A stretch of DNA of 15,396 nt from Candidatus Babelota bacterium (GCA_017999075.1 JAGOBX010000026.1:1-15396); one strand, 5' to 3'. Counted from the stretch's first letter, positions 6,565 to 15,396 are shown. The notes: a model not told the origin generated them from the letters alone. Numbers and translations are program-made.

Positions 6565-8619
6565 TTATTCAATCATTTTCATATAACGTTTAGCTTTTTC
6601 GTTATCAGGATCTATTTGAAGAATTTTTTTCCATTTTTCTTTTGCTGCCTGATATTTTTCTGCGATATAAAGTTGTTTTCCTTGAATAAACAACTGCTCA
6701 ATTAATTCGAGTTCTTCTTTGGAAAAAGTTTTGTTTATAACAATTGTTGCGGCGCTGAATCCTTGTTTTTTCATTGAATCTGCAACGTTCTGAATAAGAT
6801 TCTGGATAGCAGGAGTCCTGTTTATTATTTTGTTTAAATACTGAAGCGATTTTTGATATTCTCCTGAAGCATAATATTTAACAGCATTATTATAGTTTGA
6901 AAAATCCAAATCTGTTATTCGTTTTTCTTCCTGAATTTTGGCTAATTCCGTATTTATTTTGTTCATCAAATCAGATTGCCATCGGGAATCATTAAGAAAT
7001 TCTCTTCCTTTTTCAAGTTCATATTTTGCAAACTCGAAGTTTTTTTCATTGAAAAATTTAACAGCGTTTTTAAGATTTTGTTCAGATCTTTGATTCAGAG
7101 TGTCTTCAATTAATTTTTTGCTTTCAAAAGTTTCGACAAGCGATTCAGGTCTTCTTATAAAATTTTCTGAAGCGGATTTTAACTGTTCTAGTAATTTTTT
7201 ATTTTCTTCTTTGTAATCGATTTCCAATATTTTTTCAAGAGCATCTATTTTTACAAATATATCTTTTGAATTGTTTAGAGTTTCGGTTAGAATTTTTAAT
7301 TGCTGATTTTTTAAAGTTAAATTTTGTTCTTCCTGATATGAAGAATATTTTTTTTCTATTTCTATCTGAAGTTTTAAAGCTGTGTCATAAAAATCTGAAG
7401 AATATTCTATTTTTTCTAGTATGTTTTTTGCCAAATCATAATTTTTTTCATCTATAAGTTTTGAAGCATCTTCGATAATTTTTTTATGCTCCTCTAATGT
7501 TCTTAATACTGATTCATTTTTAATTTTTTTCAGATTGTTAAGATTTTCGTACAAAGATTGTACAGTATAAAATTCATCCTCATCCTTTTTTTTATCAAGA
7601 ATATTTTTAAGTTCGTTCAACATAACAATTGCGCTGTCAAAATTTTCGTCACGGTCAACTAAGGATTTAATTAAAGTCATATCATTTTTATATTTAGTCA
7701 TACGTATTTTTCTGTTATATCCTATATTCCAGGAAAGACCTATAGAAGACACGGACTCAGAAGAAACTTGGTTAGAATTTGTTTGAAACGAATAATTTAC
7801 TGAAAAATCCGAATAATGAATTCCTATACCAAAAGAAATTTTATCTTTAGCGTATCCAGCTCCAATATGCAGGAATTTTAAAATATCGTATTTTGCGCCA
7901 AGCCTGTAATCAAATCTGGAATCAACTTTTTCAAATTCGGGAATTAAATGCAGTTTTGGAATAATGCTGATTGTAACAGAATTTTTAATTCTAATCGGCA
8001 TTTTATCATTTCCAATAGAACTTCCGGCCAAATTTCCTATAGAATGTGAAATAAGGGTATTATTAAAAATTTTGTAATTCGCAGCCAACAGGGATGAGTA
8101 TCCATTATAGGAATATTGACCGACTTCTATATTTAAATATCTTAAAGACAATCCTAAATTAATCAGTTTTCCGAACATCTTAATTTTTTGACCGTAACTC
8201 AATATATATGCGCTGTTATTTACTTTATAATTATTAGTAGTTATAAATCCCAGATTGTCTGTTCCGATAAAAAGTTTGTCATCAAGAGAAAGTGACAGAT
8301 AACTTATTCCAATTCCGCCTTTATAGAACGGCTGCATATAAAATAATGAATTATAAGATGCATTTAAAATCAGAGCTGATTGGTTAAACGATAAAGAAGG
8401 AGTAATCAAGTCGGATAATAAAGAAGGATTATACAATACAAGAGAAGCATTTTTATTATCTGTTATGTCAGTGTTTGCAATACCTGTTTTATATGAATCG
8501 ATCGGCGCTTCGGCAGAAATGTAATCATCAACAAATACTTTGTCCAAAGCAAAACTGAACTTTATAAGCAGTTGTGTAAACATGAACGATAATAAAAGTA
8601 GTTTTAAATTTTTTGTCAT
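6565..8619 (-). CDS. PorV/PorQ-like outer-membrane barrel with C-terminal coiled-coil/TPR region
   Basis: The 684-residue protein has a signal peptide (1-24, cleavage likely after FSFA) and then a beta-rich region to about residue 306. That region shows alternating amphipathic strands ending in 'SSIGLSWNIGYNRK' (291-304). Near its start 'NASLVLYNPSLLSD' (57-70) matches the 'aS..yNPagL' signature of PorV/PorQ/FadL-like barrels. From about 307 it is helical and charged, with TPR-like helix pairs at about 514-545 and 574-608 and a clear final TPR at 637-684 (GKQLYIAEKYQAAKEKWKKI, then LQIDPDNEKA). In T9SS bacteria PorV escorts C-terminal-domain cargo at the outer membrane. Here the neighbour upstream encodes just such a cargo, 4 nt away, and an AGGGA Shine-Dalgarno sequence lies inside that gene's last codons. 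A barrel fused to so long a periplasmic TPR tail is longer than classical PorV. The exact role is inference. Confidence 0.75.
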   Translation of the reverse strand: MTKNLKLLLLSFMFTQLLIKFSFALDKVFVDDYISAEAPIDSYKTGIANTDITDNKNASLVLYNPSLLSDLITPSLSFNQSALILNASYNSLFYMQPFYKGGIGISYLSLSLDDKLFIGTDNLGFITTNNYKVNNSAYILSYGQKIKMFGKLINLGLSLRYLNIEVGQYSYNGYSSLLAANYKIFNNTLISHSIGNLAGSSIGNDKMPIRIKNSVTISIIPKLHLIPEFEKVDSRFDYRLGAKYDILKFLHIGAGYAKDKISFGIGIHYSDFSVNYSFQTNSNQVSSESVSSIGLSWNIGYNRKIRMTKYKNDMTLIKSLVDRDENFDSAIVMLNELKNILDKKKDEDEFYTVQSLYENLNNLKKIKNESVLRTLEEHKKIIEDASKLIDEKNYDLAKNILEKIEYSSDFYDTALKLQIEIEKKYSSYQEEQNLTLKNQQLKILTETLNNSKDIFVKIDALEKILEIDYKEENKKLLEQLKSASENFIRRPESLVETFESKKLIEDTLNQRSEQNLKNAVKFFNEKNFEFAKYELEKGREFLNDSRWQSDLMNKINTELAKIQEEKRITDLDFSNYNNAVKYYASGEYQKSLQYLNKIINRTPAIQNLIQNVADSMKKQGFSAATIVINKTFSKEELELIEQLFIQGKQLYIAEKYQAAKEKWKKILQIDPDNEKAKRYMKMIE

Positions 8620-8623
8620 AAAA

Positions 8624-11600
8624 TTATTTCCCTATTCCAATTCCGAGAATTTTAGATATTCCTCCGAATTCAAGTTTTGCATAATATCCTCCGACAGGGA
8701 GCGCTGACAGATCAATATCAAAAAATTGATTTACAGTTCCGGGCGTTATTGAAAATGTGTTTTCATAAACTAATCTGCCGAAAGGATTTATGATAGTAAA
8801 ATGCAGAGAATTGCCTGATTGAGGTGTAATCATTAGATTAATTTTTTTATTTATAGTAGGATTAGGATAAAATAAAATATTTCCGTCGTTGAAGTTGGAA
8901 CCGAATAAGGAATAAATGCTGAAATGTTGAGTTGTGGTTGAAACTGAATTGGTTATTTCGTTAATTTCAGTGCTGAGTTTTATCCATTCGGTAGTATTTT
9001 CATCAAGGCAATATATGGATATATATTTTTCTTTTATATCTGTATTATCTATAATTCCATCGTTATCAGCGTCTGACCAGTTAAAATAAATTGTTACAGG
9101 CATAACAAAATTATTCACAATTTGGTCACTGGAATTTTGGGCAGTCAATTGATATATCGGTCTTGCCGAGCCGAGAGATTTGATAAAACCGCTTGATTTC
9201 AGAAGTTTATCGTCAGCAGTGATTATTTTTGCGTTGTCATTGGGATTCAATTCTGAAGCAGAAACATAAATATTGTTGATATTTGGAATAAATAATTGTA
9301 ATTTAGGGTTGTTTTGAGCATCCCGGAATAATACTACTGTATCAGAATCAAGTTTTCCTCCGAATAAAGTGAAAATACTTAAATGTGTAGAAAGAGTTGT
9401 AATATAATTATTTGTTTTATCCACATATGAACTTGGCTGTTTTATCCATTTATTAAGCATAGTGTCAAAATAATAAATTTCAAGCAGAAGTTCTGAAATA
9501 TCGGTATTATCTATTATTCCATTATTGTCTGCGTCCGGATACATTATTTTGATTGTTATAGCCGAATCAAAAGATGTTATTGAATCTCCGTTTGAAGTTA
9601 AACATTTTATATCATATATTTTTCTGTGTATTCCAAGATCTTTTATATAACCGCTGAAGTTGACAGAATTATCTCCTATAATAACTTCCGGATGATTAGC
9701 TGGAAGTTCTTGAATATTGAAATAAGAATTTTCAGGCAGTGAGTTAGCTTGAGTTATTATTTGAAGGTTATCACCAAATTCGGTTATAGAAGATTTTGAA
9801 TTGTCTATAAGAGTGGTAAATTGATATACTCTGGATTGGTTGAGTTTTACTCCGGAAATGTCCATTAAATTTTTTGATATTATAAACTGGTACGATTTGC
9901 TTGGTTGAACAGTATAGTAAAATGAAACTGTAAATGTTGACTGGGAATATGTAATGCTGTCCGGATTTATTTTAGCGCCGTTTTCTGAAATAAAATAAAT
10001 GTTGTCTGAATTAAGAGTTGAAGTATCGAGCAGTTTGTTTAAAATAATATCAAGTTTTGAGAATGGAACAACAAAATTTTTATCTTCGAGAAATGGAGTC
10101 TCGGCTAAAAATAAGTTTGCATCAAAAGAAACTATGATTTGATCGGATTGCGAAACATTTCCAAGTTCGTCTTTTGCTACAGCAGAAATAAGATTAGCAC
10201 CGACTAACATATTGTATTCTGTCGACCAGAAAGTGTCGGTAAAATTATTATTTTGCGCAGATACACCGTTTATGTAAACATAACTGTTTACCGGTTTTGT
10301 TCCTGAAACAGTTATTGAAGAAGAAGCTGTTTTATAATTATTATAAGGAATTGAAATGACAGGTTTTTCAGGCGGTATAGTGTCGAGAATAATAATAAAT
10401 GATGTGTTTGAAGAATTATTCGCAACATCAGACGATTGAATTGAGAAAGTATTAATCCCTTCATTTAATGAGGCAAAATATTGCCATGTATTCATGAAAA
10501 TCATAACGCTTTGAGTGTTTCCGTTAATTGAAATTTTAGAGTTGAGTTCCATTGACCCTGAAATAAGTTGAGAAGTATCTTTAGTCGGGGAAGAAAAAAT
10601 TACTGTTGGAACAGTTGGCGGAGTTTTATCTAAAGTGATGTATATTGTAGAAGTTTCCGATTTGTTAAATAAATAATCATAACTTACAACATCATATTTT
10701 GAAGTTCCTTCCTGCTGAATAAATGTTTTAGAAAAAGTATCTGAACTCATTAAAATATTAGAGTTTGAACCGTTTATTTCTATAAAGCTTCCGTAATCTT
10801 TGTTTCCTTGAATAATAACAGTATCAATATTGGTTATAGTATAATTTGTTGTTATAACAGGTTTAGACGGAGGTATATTATCAAGATATACGATTATAGA
10901 ATCGGAAATAGATTCTTTTCCTGCATTATTTTTGGCTGTAACAAATATGGTATTTGCTCCGGATGAAATGTTTATATATTTGTACCATGTAAAAGTATCA
11001 ATAATCACTGCATTCAAACCATTAACTGAAACTATTATTGCAGAAGTGTCTTTAGTTCCAAAAAGATAAATGTTAGCTGAACTTGTTTCTGAATTATTTG
11101 AAGGAATAATAATTTTTGGAGCAGGCGGAGCAGGTTCGTTAGCCAATCCGGTATCAATTATTATTCCGTCGCTCCAGTATGTTTGATTATAAGTATCAGA
11201 TATGTTTCCTGCGATATCTGTTGCAGCCACTCTCGCATAATAAGTGAATCCATTTAAAAAATTATTATTAGAAATAAGTATTAGATTTTGCGAACCGTTT
11301 ACTGTTTCTGAAGTTATAATGTTTGTAAAAGATGTTGAATCGGAAATTTCTATATAATAATGTATTATCTGGCTTGAATCATTGGGAGTGTCCCATGACC
11401 AAACCAAGGTTGTGTCAAAACTGTAAATTCCTTCATCATAACATTTAACATTCTCCGGTTTTGTTCTGTCAATATAAATAAGTTTCGTTACAGTATCAGA
11501 CCATATTTCACAATTGTTTTCTGAAACATACTGTAAAATATTTTTATATTCAGAATTGATTAAAACAGTATCTCCTTTTATAAACTGTGAGTTATTCAGA

Positions 11601-14600
11601 GAATAATAAATATTTTTTATCCCAGATTCCGCATCAGAACCGGTTATGACGATTATCTGACTTTCATATCTGGCATCATGCGGCGCATTATCTGAAACAT
11701 TAGGCATTGTGTTATCATAAATAACACTTCCTGAAACGGTCGTACTTACGGAATTTACAATTTTGCCGAATATAGAATAATTGTTTGTTCCGGGAGCAAG
11801 CTGCAAATTAAATATCCATTTATCGGTATCAGATGATATTGTTTGAGTAGAATTGACAAATACGGTAACTTCGGGGTCTTTGGTTCCATATAATAATATA
11901 GGAGTGTATGAAACAGTAGTATCTATTGAAGAATTAAGAATAGGAACCGGAACTAAAACATTTCCTATTTGTTTAGTTTCTGTAAGAACGGAAACATTGC
12001 CTGCAAAATCTTTAACATAGATTCCTGAATATATAATATCGCTATCAGATAATGATACAGCGAACAGTTTGGAAAAATTAGTTGAAGTATGGCCTACATT
12101 CATAAAAGTAAAATTGTAATTATCTCTGTTTGGATTATTTATTCCAAGTTCAAATCTGATAAAATCAATTCCGATATGTGTATCATAAACCGTTGCTTTT
12201 AAAATTACTGCTGTATCGGTTGTATCAATATAAAGTTTTTCTTCATCATCGAGAGTTTGAAATTTATAAATTACCGGAACTGTATCATCAGTACCTGTTC
12301 TGAAAATCCATGTTTTGGTTTGATTTAAAGTTTTATAAGAATCATTTTTTAAATATCCAAAAACATCAAGTTTATACGTGTTGTGAATTAAAAAAGGAGT
12401 TGAAGGAATAATATAAAATCCGGTTGAATCATTGTTTAACCGTAGTGTATAATTAAGTTTTTGTCCGTTTTGGCTTAATACAATTATTGTATCAGCAATT
12501 GTAGAAACATCCAGTCCGTTATTTGAATAAACATATAAGCTGTCAGGGACAGAACTTAATATTTCATTATTATCGAGTTGAGATGAAAAAACAAGAAATG
12601 CTGCAGGATTGTAATTTACTATTATTGAATATGGTTCGGATTTGTTGTATAATTCGTCTATAGAATAAATTGTAATTAAATTATTTCCGACAGTGAGATT
12701 AACAGGCATTGAGAATGTATTTGAACTTAAATTTGTTTCATAATTGTTGTTTATCATAACACCGAATACGCCTGTTTCAACTGAACCTGATACATAAACA
12801 GGACTTGAATATAATGAAAGATTATTGTGCGGGCTGTAAATTTCAGGTTGTACAGGGCCAATTGTATCCCGTATAATTGTTATTGTGCGGACAGAAGTAT
12901 TGCCGGCTTCGTCATACGCAATAATATTTACAATGTTATTGCCTTCAGAAATCAATTGGATATTGCAGAACCATATTCCTGATATCATATTCAATGAAGC
13001 AGGTAAACCATTGACTCTTAATATTGAAACGGAAGTTGTATCATAAGTACCTGACAGATTTTGTTCAATTCCTGAAAATGGAGATGTATAATTTACAGAA
13101 GGAATTGATGGAGGTTCAGTATCGTATATTATCGAATAACTTACAGTATCGGAAAAATTGTTAAATGTATCTGAAGCAGTTATATTGATTTGATTGTTGT
13201 ATTGAGTTAGATAAACTGTGTCTGTCCATGAAGTAGGAGATAGTATTTTTGCAGGATTATTGTTTATAAATACAGTTTCAGCGTCTGTTGATTTTGTGCC
13301 TGAAATAATTTGATAACCAATGTTTGTTGGAGAAATTACTGTTGCTTGAGGTTTTGATGGAGAAGTATTGTCCATAAAAATATTTATAGTTATTTCATCT
13401 GATTTAATTCCGAATATGTTTTTAGAATATAAAATTATTTCGTTTAAACCATTTTGCAGTAAAACAAGTTTAGACCAATTATTCAAAGTTATATCTGCTT
13501 GTGAACCGTTGATTAATACAGAAACAGCGGTATCGGTTTTTTGACCAGTTAATGTTATGTATGATTGATTTACATATGAGGGATAATTATAAATTTCCGG
13601 AGGTTCAGGTTTTGAAGACGCAGCTATTGAAGTATCAACATATATTCCATCGCTTGGCGTACCAAAAACAGAAATATTTCCTGCGTCGTCTTTAGATTTT
13701 ATTCTGCAATAATAAGTTTCTCCGTGAATAATGCCTGAATCCCCAGATATTATGAAGTGTAATTCGTTTTTATTAATCCAGTTAGAAAAAAATGGTGTTG
13801 AAAATGCAGTAGAAGAATCAATTTCTACAAAAAAATTTGAAATAGAATTGCTGTCTACAGGAATATTCCATGAAAATTCAAGTATAGTATCAGCGCTTAT
13901 ATTCCCTTCGTCTAATACATGAACAGGTAATGGAGGAGTGGAATCGAACCTTGCTGATTTCGAAGCAGTGATAATTGAACTTATATTTCCTAAACTGTCA
14001 TAGCCGAGATACTGTATAATATGGTTTCCATCAGAATTAATAAGTATAGTTGAACCTGTTTTCCAGTTATCAGAATTAATTTTGTATTGAATGGTATCGA
14101 CTGAACTTAATGCATCTGTTCCTGAAATTGTTATAGTGAAAGGAATATTATGAATTGTTTCTGGAATATTGTCGGATAATACGGGAGGAATATTATCGTA
14201 TAAAATTTTGAAATACGATGTTTCTGAGTAAGTAGAACCTATGTATGCAACTGCGGATATTATATTTGTTTCCTGTATAAGATCTGCACTTATGCTCCAC
14301 TCCGTATCTGATAGGGAAATTGCGTTGTAAGAATTGTTGATTTTTACCGTAGAAGAAGGGTATTTTGTTCCAAAAAGATTTACTGGAGACGTTTTTACTG
14401 CATTTTTTAATGATGAAGAAAATACAGGAGAATCTATGATTATGCTTGACACTGTTGTATGAGCTGTAAATTCGGAATTGTTGAATTCAATATCTTCGCA
14501 ATAAATTTTATAGTAAACGGTGTCTCCTACGTTTAAAGTATTATTTAATGTAAAAGTTTTTGAATAATAACCTGAATTAGGATTAATCCAAAAATAGTTG

Positions 14601-15396
14601 TTGACTGTATATGAAGTGTCGTTAATGCTGAAAAAATAAGCTAAGGTTTTAAGTTGAGAACTGTCTGAAACAGTTGAACCTATAATTATTCTGTTATCTC
14701 CGATATCAATTGATAATCCGAAATTATCTGAAATAACTGGTCCATTGATTTTCGGAGGTTCTAAATCTTTTATTTTAAATTTATTAATTAAAGACCAGTT
14801 TCCTGAACGAAGTGAATTTATTCCGCGAACCCTCCAATAATATTGGGAATTGTTTAATAGATTATAAGATATTGAGTTAGAGGTTATATAGGAATCAGTT
14901 GATAAAATTCCAGTAAAATTTATGTCAGTGTCAATTTGAATTTGATAAGTTTCTGAATTTTCAGAAATTGAATCGGCAGTCCATGAGAAATTTAATGTTA
15001 TATATTGAGAAGTTTCAATATTGTTTGCCGGAGAAGTTAAAACTGGTATGGCCGGAGTGTTCGGAACGTTCTGCAGGCAAATGTAGAGGTTTACAAAAAC
15101 CGTTTCTTTATTGTCTGTAACCGCGAGTGTTATTGTTTCTGCGCCGTAAGTGTCGGAAACAGGTGTCAAGTAAATTTGGTTGACACTGATGGAAGCGTTT
15201 ACTATGTGTCCTGTTTCAGCGGCAATACTCCAGTACAGACTGTCAAACTGAACATCAGAATCCGAAGCGTAATTATTAAGATTAATGGAAATGACTCCTG
15301 TATTTTCAGAATCGTTTATAACAGGCAGAGTTTGTGAAATGTAAGGAGTATGGTTTGCCACTACTGTAAAATTATGCGATATCTGAGTTGTGTTTC
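8624..15396 (-). CDS. Giant secreted Ig-like/fibronectin-like repeat protein with T9SS type A-like C-terminus, N-terminus missing
   Basis: The frame stays open to the right edge, giving at least 2256 codons. GTG 15361 is internal: upstream codons read NTTQISHNFTV without a stop, and there is no signal peptide or ribosome site. Positions below count from that GTG. Residues 1-95 resemble a cadherin-like strand set and 96-200 a fibronectin type III-like domain. Two copies of an 826-residue block follow (about 202-1027 and 1028-1853). Each holds an extended Ig-like domain, an Ig-like unit with FGTK/YGTK, an 'OmpL47-like' unit, a fibronectin-like domain, four glucodextranase-B-like Ig units ('D..pP..P' to 'D..gN.S') and an SbsA-type Big_5 domain. 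A 154-residue tandem pair with DxDxDG calcium-type loops comes next (1853-2160). The end is a sorting domain (2162-2245). The architecture is that of an extracellular stalk, adhesin or cell-surface scaffold. No enzymatic domain is visible in this part. Confidence 0.9.
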   Translation of the reverse strand, partial: NTTQISHNFTVVANHTPYISQTLPVINDSENTGVISINLNNYASDSDVQFDSLYWSIAAETGHIVNASISVNQIYLTPVSDTYGAETITLAVTDNKETVFVNLYICLQNVPNTPAIPVLTSPANNIETSQYITLNFSWTADSISENSETYQIQIDTDINFTGILSTDSYITSNSISYNLLNNSQYYWRVRGINSLRSGNWSLINKFKIKDLEPPKINGPVISDNFGLSIDIGDNRIIIGSTVSDSSQLKTLAYFFSINDTSYTVNNYFWINPNSGYYSKTFTLNNTLNVGDTVYYKIYCEDIEFNNSEFTAHTTVSSIIIDSPVFSSSLKNAVKTSPVNLFGTKYPSSTVKINNSYNAISLSDTEWSISADLIQETNIISAVAYIGSTYSETSYFKILYDNIPPVLSDNIPETIHNIPFTITISGTDALSSVDTIQYKINSDNWKTGSTILINSDGNHIIQYLGYDSLGNISSIITASKSARFDSTPPLPVHVLDEGNISADTILEFSWNIPVDSNSISNFFVEIDSSTAFSTPFFSNWINKNELHFIISGDSGIIHGETYYCRIKSKDDAGNISVFGTPSDGIYVDTSIAASSKPEPPEIYNYPSYVNQSYITLTGQKTDTAVSVLINGSQADITLNNWSKLVLLQNGLNEIILYSKNIFGIKSDEITINIFMDNTSPSKPQATVISPTNIGYQIISGTKSTDAETVFINNNPAKILSPTSWTDTVYLTQYNNQINITASDTFNNFSDTVSYSIIYDTEPPSIPSVNYTSPFSGIEQNLSGTYDTTSVSILRVNGLPASLNMISGIWFCNIQLISEGNNIVNIIAYDEAGNTSVRTITIIRDTIGPVQPEIYSPHNNLSLYSSPVYVSGSVETGVFGVMINNNYETNLSSNTFSMPVNLTVGNNLITIYSIDELYNKSEPYSIIVNYNPAAFLVFSSQLDNNEILSSVPDSLYVYSNNGLDVSTIADTIIVLSQNGQKLNYTLRLNNDSTGFYIIPSTPFLIHNTYKLDVFGYLKNDSYKTLNQTKTWIFRTGTDDTVPVIYKFQTLDDEEKLYIDTTDTAVILKATVYDTHIGIDFIRFELGINNPNRDNYNFTFMNVGHTSTNFSKLFAVSLSDSDIIYSGIYVKDFAGNVSVLTETKQIGNVLVPVPILNSSIDTTVSYTPILLYGTKDPEVTVFVNSTQTISSDTDKWIFNLQLAPGTNNYSIFGKIVNSVSTTVSGSVIYDNTMPNVSDNAPHDARYESQIIVITGSDAESGIKNIYYSLNNSQFIKGDTVLINSEYKNILQYVSENNCEIWSDTVTKLIYIDRTKPENVKCYDEGIYSFDTTLVWSWDTPNDSSQIIHYYIEISDSTSFTNIITSETVNGSQNLILISNNNFLNGFTYYARVAATDIAGNISDTYNQTYWSDGIIIDTGLANEPAPPAPKIIIPSNNSETSSANIYLFGTKDTSAIIVSVNGLNAVIIDTFTWYKYINISSGANTIFVTAKNNAGKESISDSIIVYLDNIPPSKPVITTNYTITNIDTVIIQGNKDYGSFIEINGSNSNILMSSDTFSKTFIQQEGTSKYDVVSYDYLFNKSETSTIYITLDKTPPTVPTVIFSSPTKDTSQLISGSMELNSKISINGNTQSVMIFMNTWQYFASLNEGINTFSIQSSDVANNSSNTSFIIILDTIPPEKPVISIPYNNYKTASSSITVSGTKPVNSYVYINGVSAQNNNFTDTFWSTEYNMLVGANLISAVAKDELGNVSQSDQIIVSFDANLFLAETPFLEDKNFVVPFSKLDIILNKLLDTSTLNSDNIYFISENGAKINPDSITYSQSTFTVSFYYTVQPSKSYQFIISKNLMDISGVKLNQSRVYQFTTLIDNSKSSITEFGDNLQIITQANSLPENSYFNIQELPANHPEVIIGDNSVNFSGYIKDLGIHRKIYDIKCLTSNGDSITSFDSAITIKIMYPDADNNGIIDNTDISELLLEIYYFDTMLNKWIKQPSSYVDKTNNYITTLSTHLSIFTLFGGKLDSDTVVLFRDAQNNPKLQLFIPNINNIYVSASELNPNDNAKIITADDKLLKSSGFIKSLGSARPIYQLTAQNSSDQIVNNFVMPVTIYFNWSDADNDGIIDNTDIKEKYISIYCLDENTTEWIKLSTEINEITNSVSTTTQHFSIYSLFGSNFNDGNILFYPNPTINKKINLMITPQSGNSLHFTIINPFGRLVYENTFSITPGTVNQFFDIDLSALPVGGYYAKLEFGGISKILGIGIGK
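8627..8884 (-). other. T9SS type A-like C-terminal sorting domain of the giant protein
   Basis: The last 86 residues open with LFYPNPT (YPNP at 2165-2168), pass through 'FTIINPFGRLVYE' and 'DIDLSALPVGGYYAKLEFGG', and end with a basic GK. This follows the type A order: YPNP, 'v.i.n..G..v', 'idLs.l..G.Y.' and a final short strand. In T9SS bacteria this domain directs cargo across the outer membrane and is cleaved by the PorU sortase. Whether this organism has the full machinery cannot be seen here. Confidence 0.8.
8885..9805 (-). repeat. Tandem pair of about 154-residue domains with calcium-type DxDxDG loops
   Basis: Residues about 1853-2006 and 2007-2160 align with each other. The first has SGYIKDLGIHRKIYDI, DADNNGIIDNTDI (1943-1955, nt 9497-9535) and HLSIFTLFG. 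The second has SGFIKSLGSARPIYQL, DADNDGIIDNTDI (2097-2109, nt 9035-9073) and HFSIYSLFG. The Asp-rich loops follow the DxDxDG pattern of dockerin and EF-hand-like calcium sites. The 'HFS.y.lfG' ending is a form I associate with secreted proteins of AT-rich didermic candidate phyla. They lie directly before the sorting domain. Confidence 0.8.
9803..12280 (-). repeat. Giant protein, long repeat block B
   Basis: This codes for residues about 1028-1853. Landmarks mirror block A: VPVIYKF (P1029), YGTKDPEVTV, 'DNTMPNVSDN', the fibronectin-like domain opening CYDEGIYS (D1309), DGIIIDTG (DGIYVDTS in A), four Ig units, and a Big_5 domain starting near VSFDAN (D1747) and ending in YQFTTLID. The order of nine subdomains is the same as in block A. 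Confidence 0.85.
12281..14758 (-). repeat. Giant protein, long repeat block A
   Basis: This codes for residues about 202-1027. Landmarks are LEPPKINGP (P203), FGTKYPSSTV, the 'DNIPPVLSDN' unit, the fibronectin-like domain opening VLDEGNIS (D484), four Ig units, and a Big_5 domain starting near NYNP (P919) and ending at IFRTGTDD. Each landmark recurs 825-828 residues later in block B. The copies are clearly related but diverged, so this is an old duplication rather than a recent or assembly-made one. Confidence 0.85.

Noticed and set aside
7266-7457. Plus-strand open frame of 63 codons
   Set aside because: Antisense to the helical tail of the PorV-like gene. Its Phe/Leu-rich translation is the mirror of Lys/Glu-rich coding sequence.
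13731-13922. Plus-strand open frame of 63 codons inside the giant gene
   Set aside because: Antisense to a fibronectin-like domain with clear homology to block B. No independent signals.
8624-15361. DNA-level tandem repeats, CRISPR-like array or mobile element in the giant gene
   Set aside because: Repetition is at the protein level with diverged DNA. There are no short direct repeats with spacers, no transposase and no terminal inverted repeats.

Overview
The window is a very AT-rich stretch with nearly every gene on the minus strand; stops are TAA or TGA and nothing departs from the standard bacterial code. The gene content points to a didermic (outer-membrane) bacterium: a PorV/PorQ-like outer-membrane barrel protein, a lipoprotein, and a giant secreted repeat protein ending in a type IX secretion (T9SS) type A-like C-terminal domain (YPNP near its start, DLSALPVGGYY towards its end). 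Such C-terminal domains occur in the Bacteroidota/FCB group and in several AT-rich candidate lineages, including Elusimicrobiota-type genomes. I cannot fix the phylum from sequence reading alone.

Right-hand block (window end down to about 3967, transcribed leftwards): four tightly packed genes with 4-5 nt gaps. First comes a giant Ig-like/fibronectin-like surface protein whose N-terminus lies beyond the right edge (at least 2256 codons here). It is followed by a PorV/PorQ-like barrel fused to a long helical/TPR tail, a small unrecognised lipoprotein, and a GT-C-type multi-membrane glycosyltransferase-like protein. The order suggests one surface-export unit: cargo, an outer-membrane partner, a lipoprotein accessory and an envelope glycosyltransferase. 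That joint role is inference.

Centre (3507-3966): a short divergent and convergent zone. It holds a single small plus-strand gene for a one-helix membrane protein, preceded by a near-consensus promoter (TTGAAA, 17 nt, TATAAT). Facing the next minus-strand operon are a perfect 12-bp palindrome and a dyad that sits in the spacer of a possible prfB promoter.

Left-hand block (3506 down to 1, transcribed leftwards): prfB (peptide release factor 2) with an intact programmed +1 frameshift site, a seven-helix membrane protein resembling DUF5693, ftsE, and the first 21 codons of ftsX cut by the left edge. The prfB-ftsE-ftsX order is known from other bacteria; here a membrane protein gene is inserted and overlaps prfB by 11 nt.

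The most notable points are the RF2 frameshift element, which moves the true prfB start to 3506; the roughly 826-residue internal duplication in the giant protein; the apparent GTG start of that protein being an artefact of the window edge; and the clustering of a T9SS-like cargo with a TPR-fused PorV-like protein.
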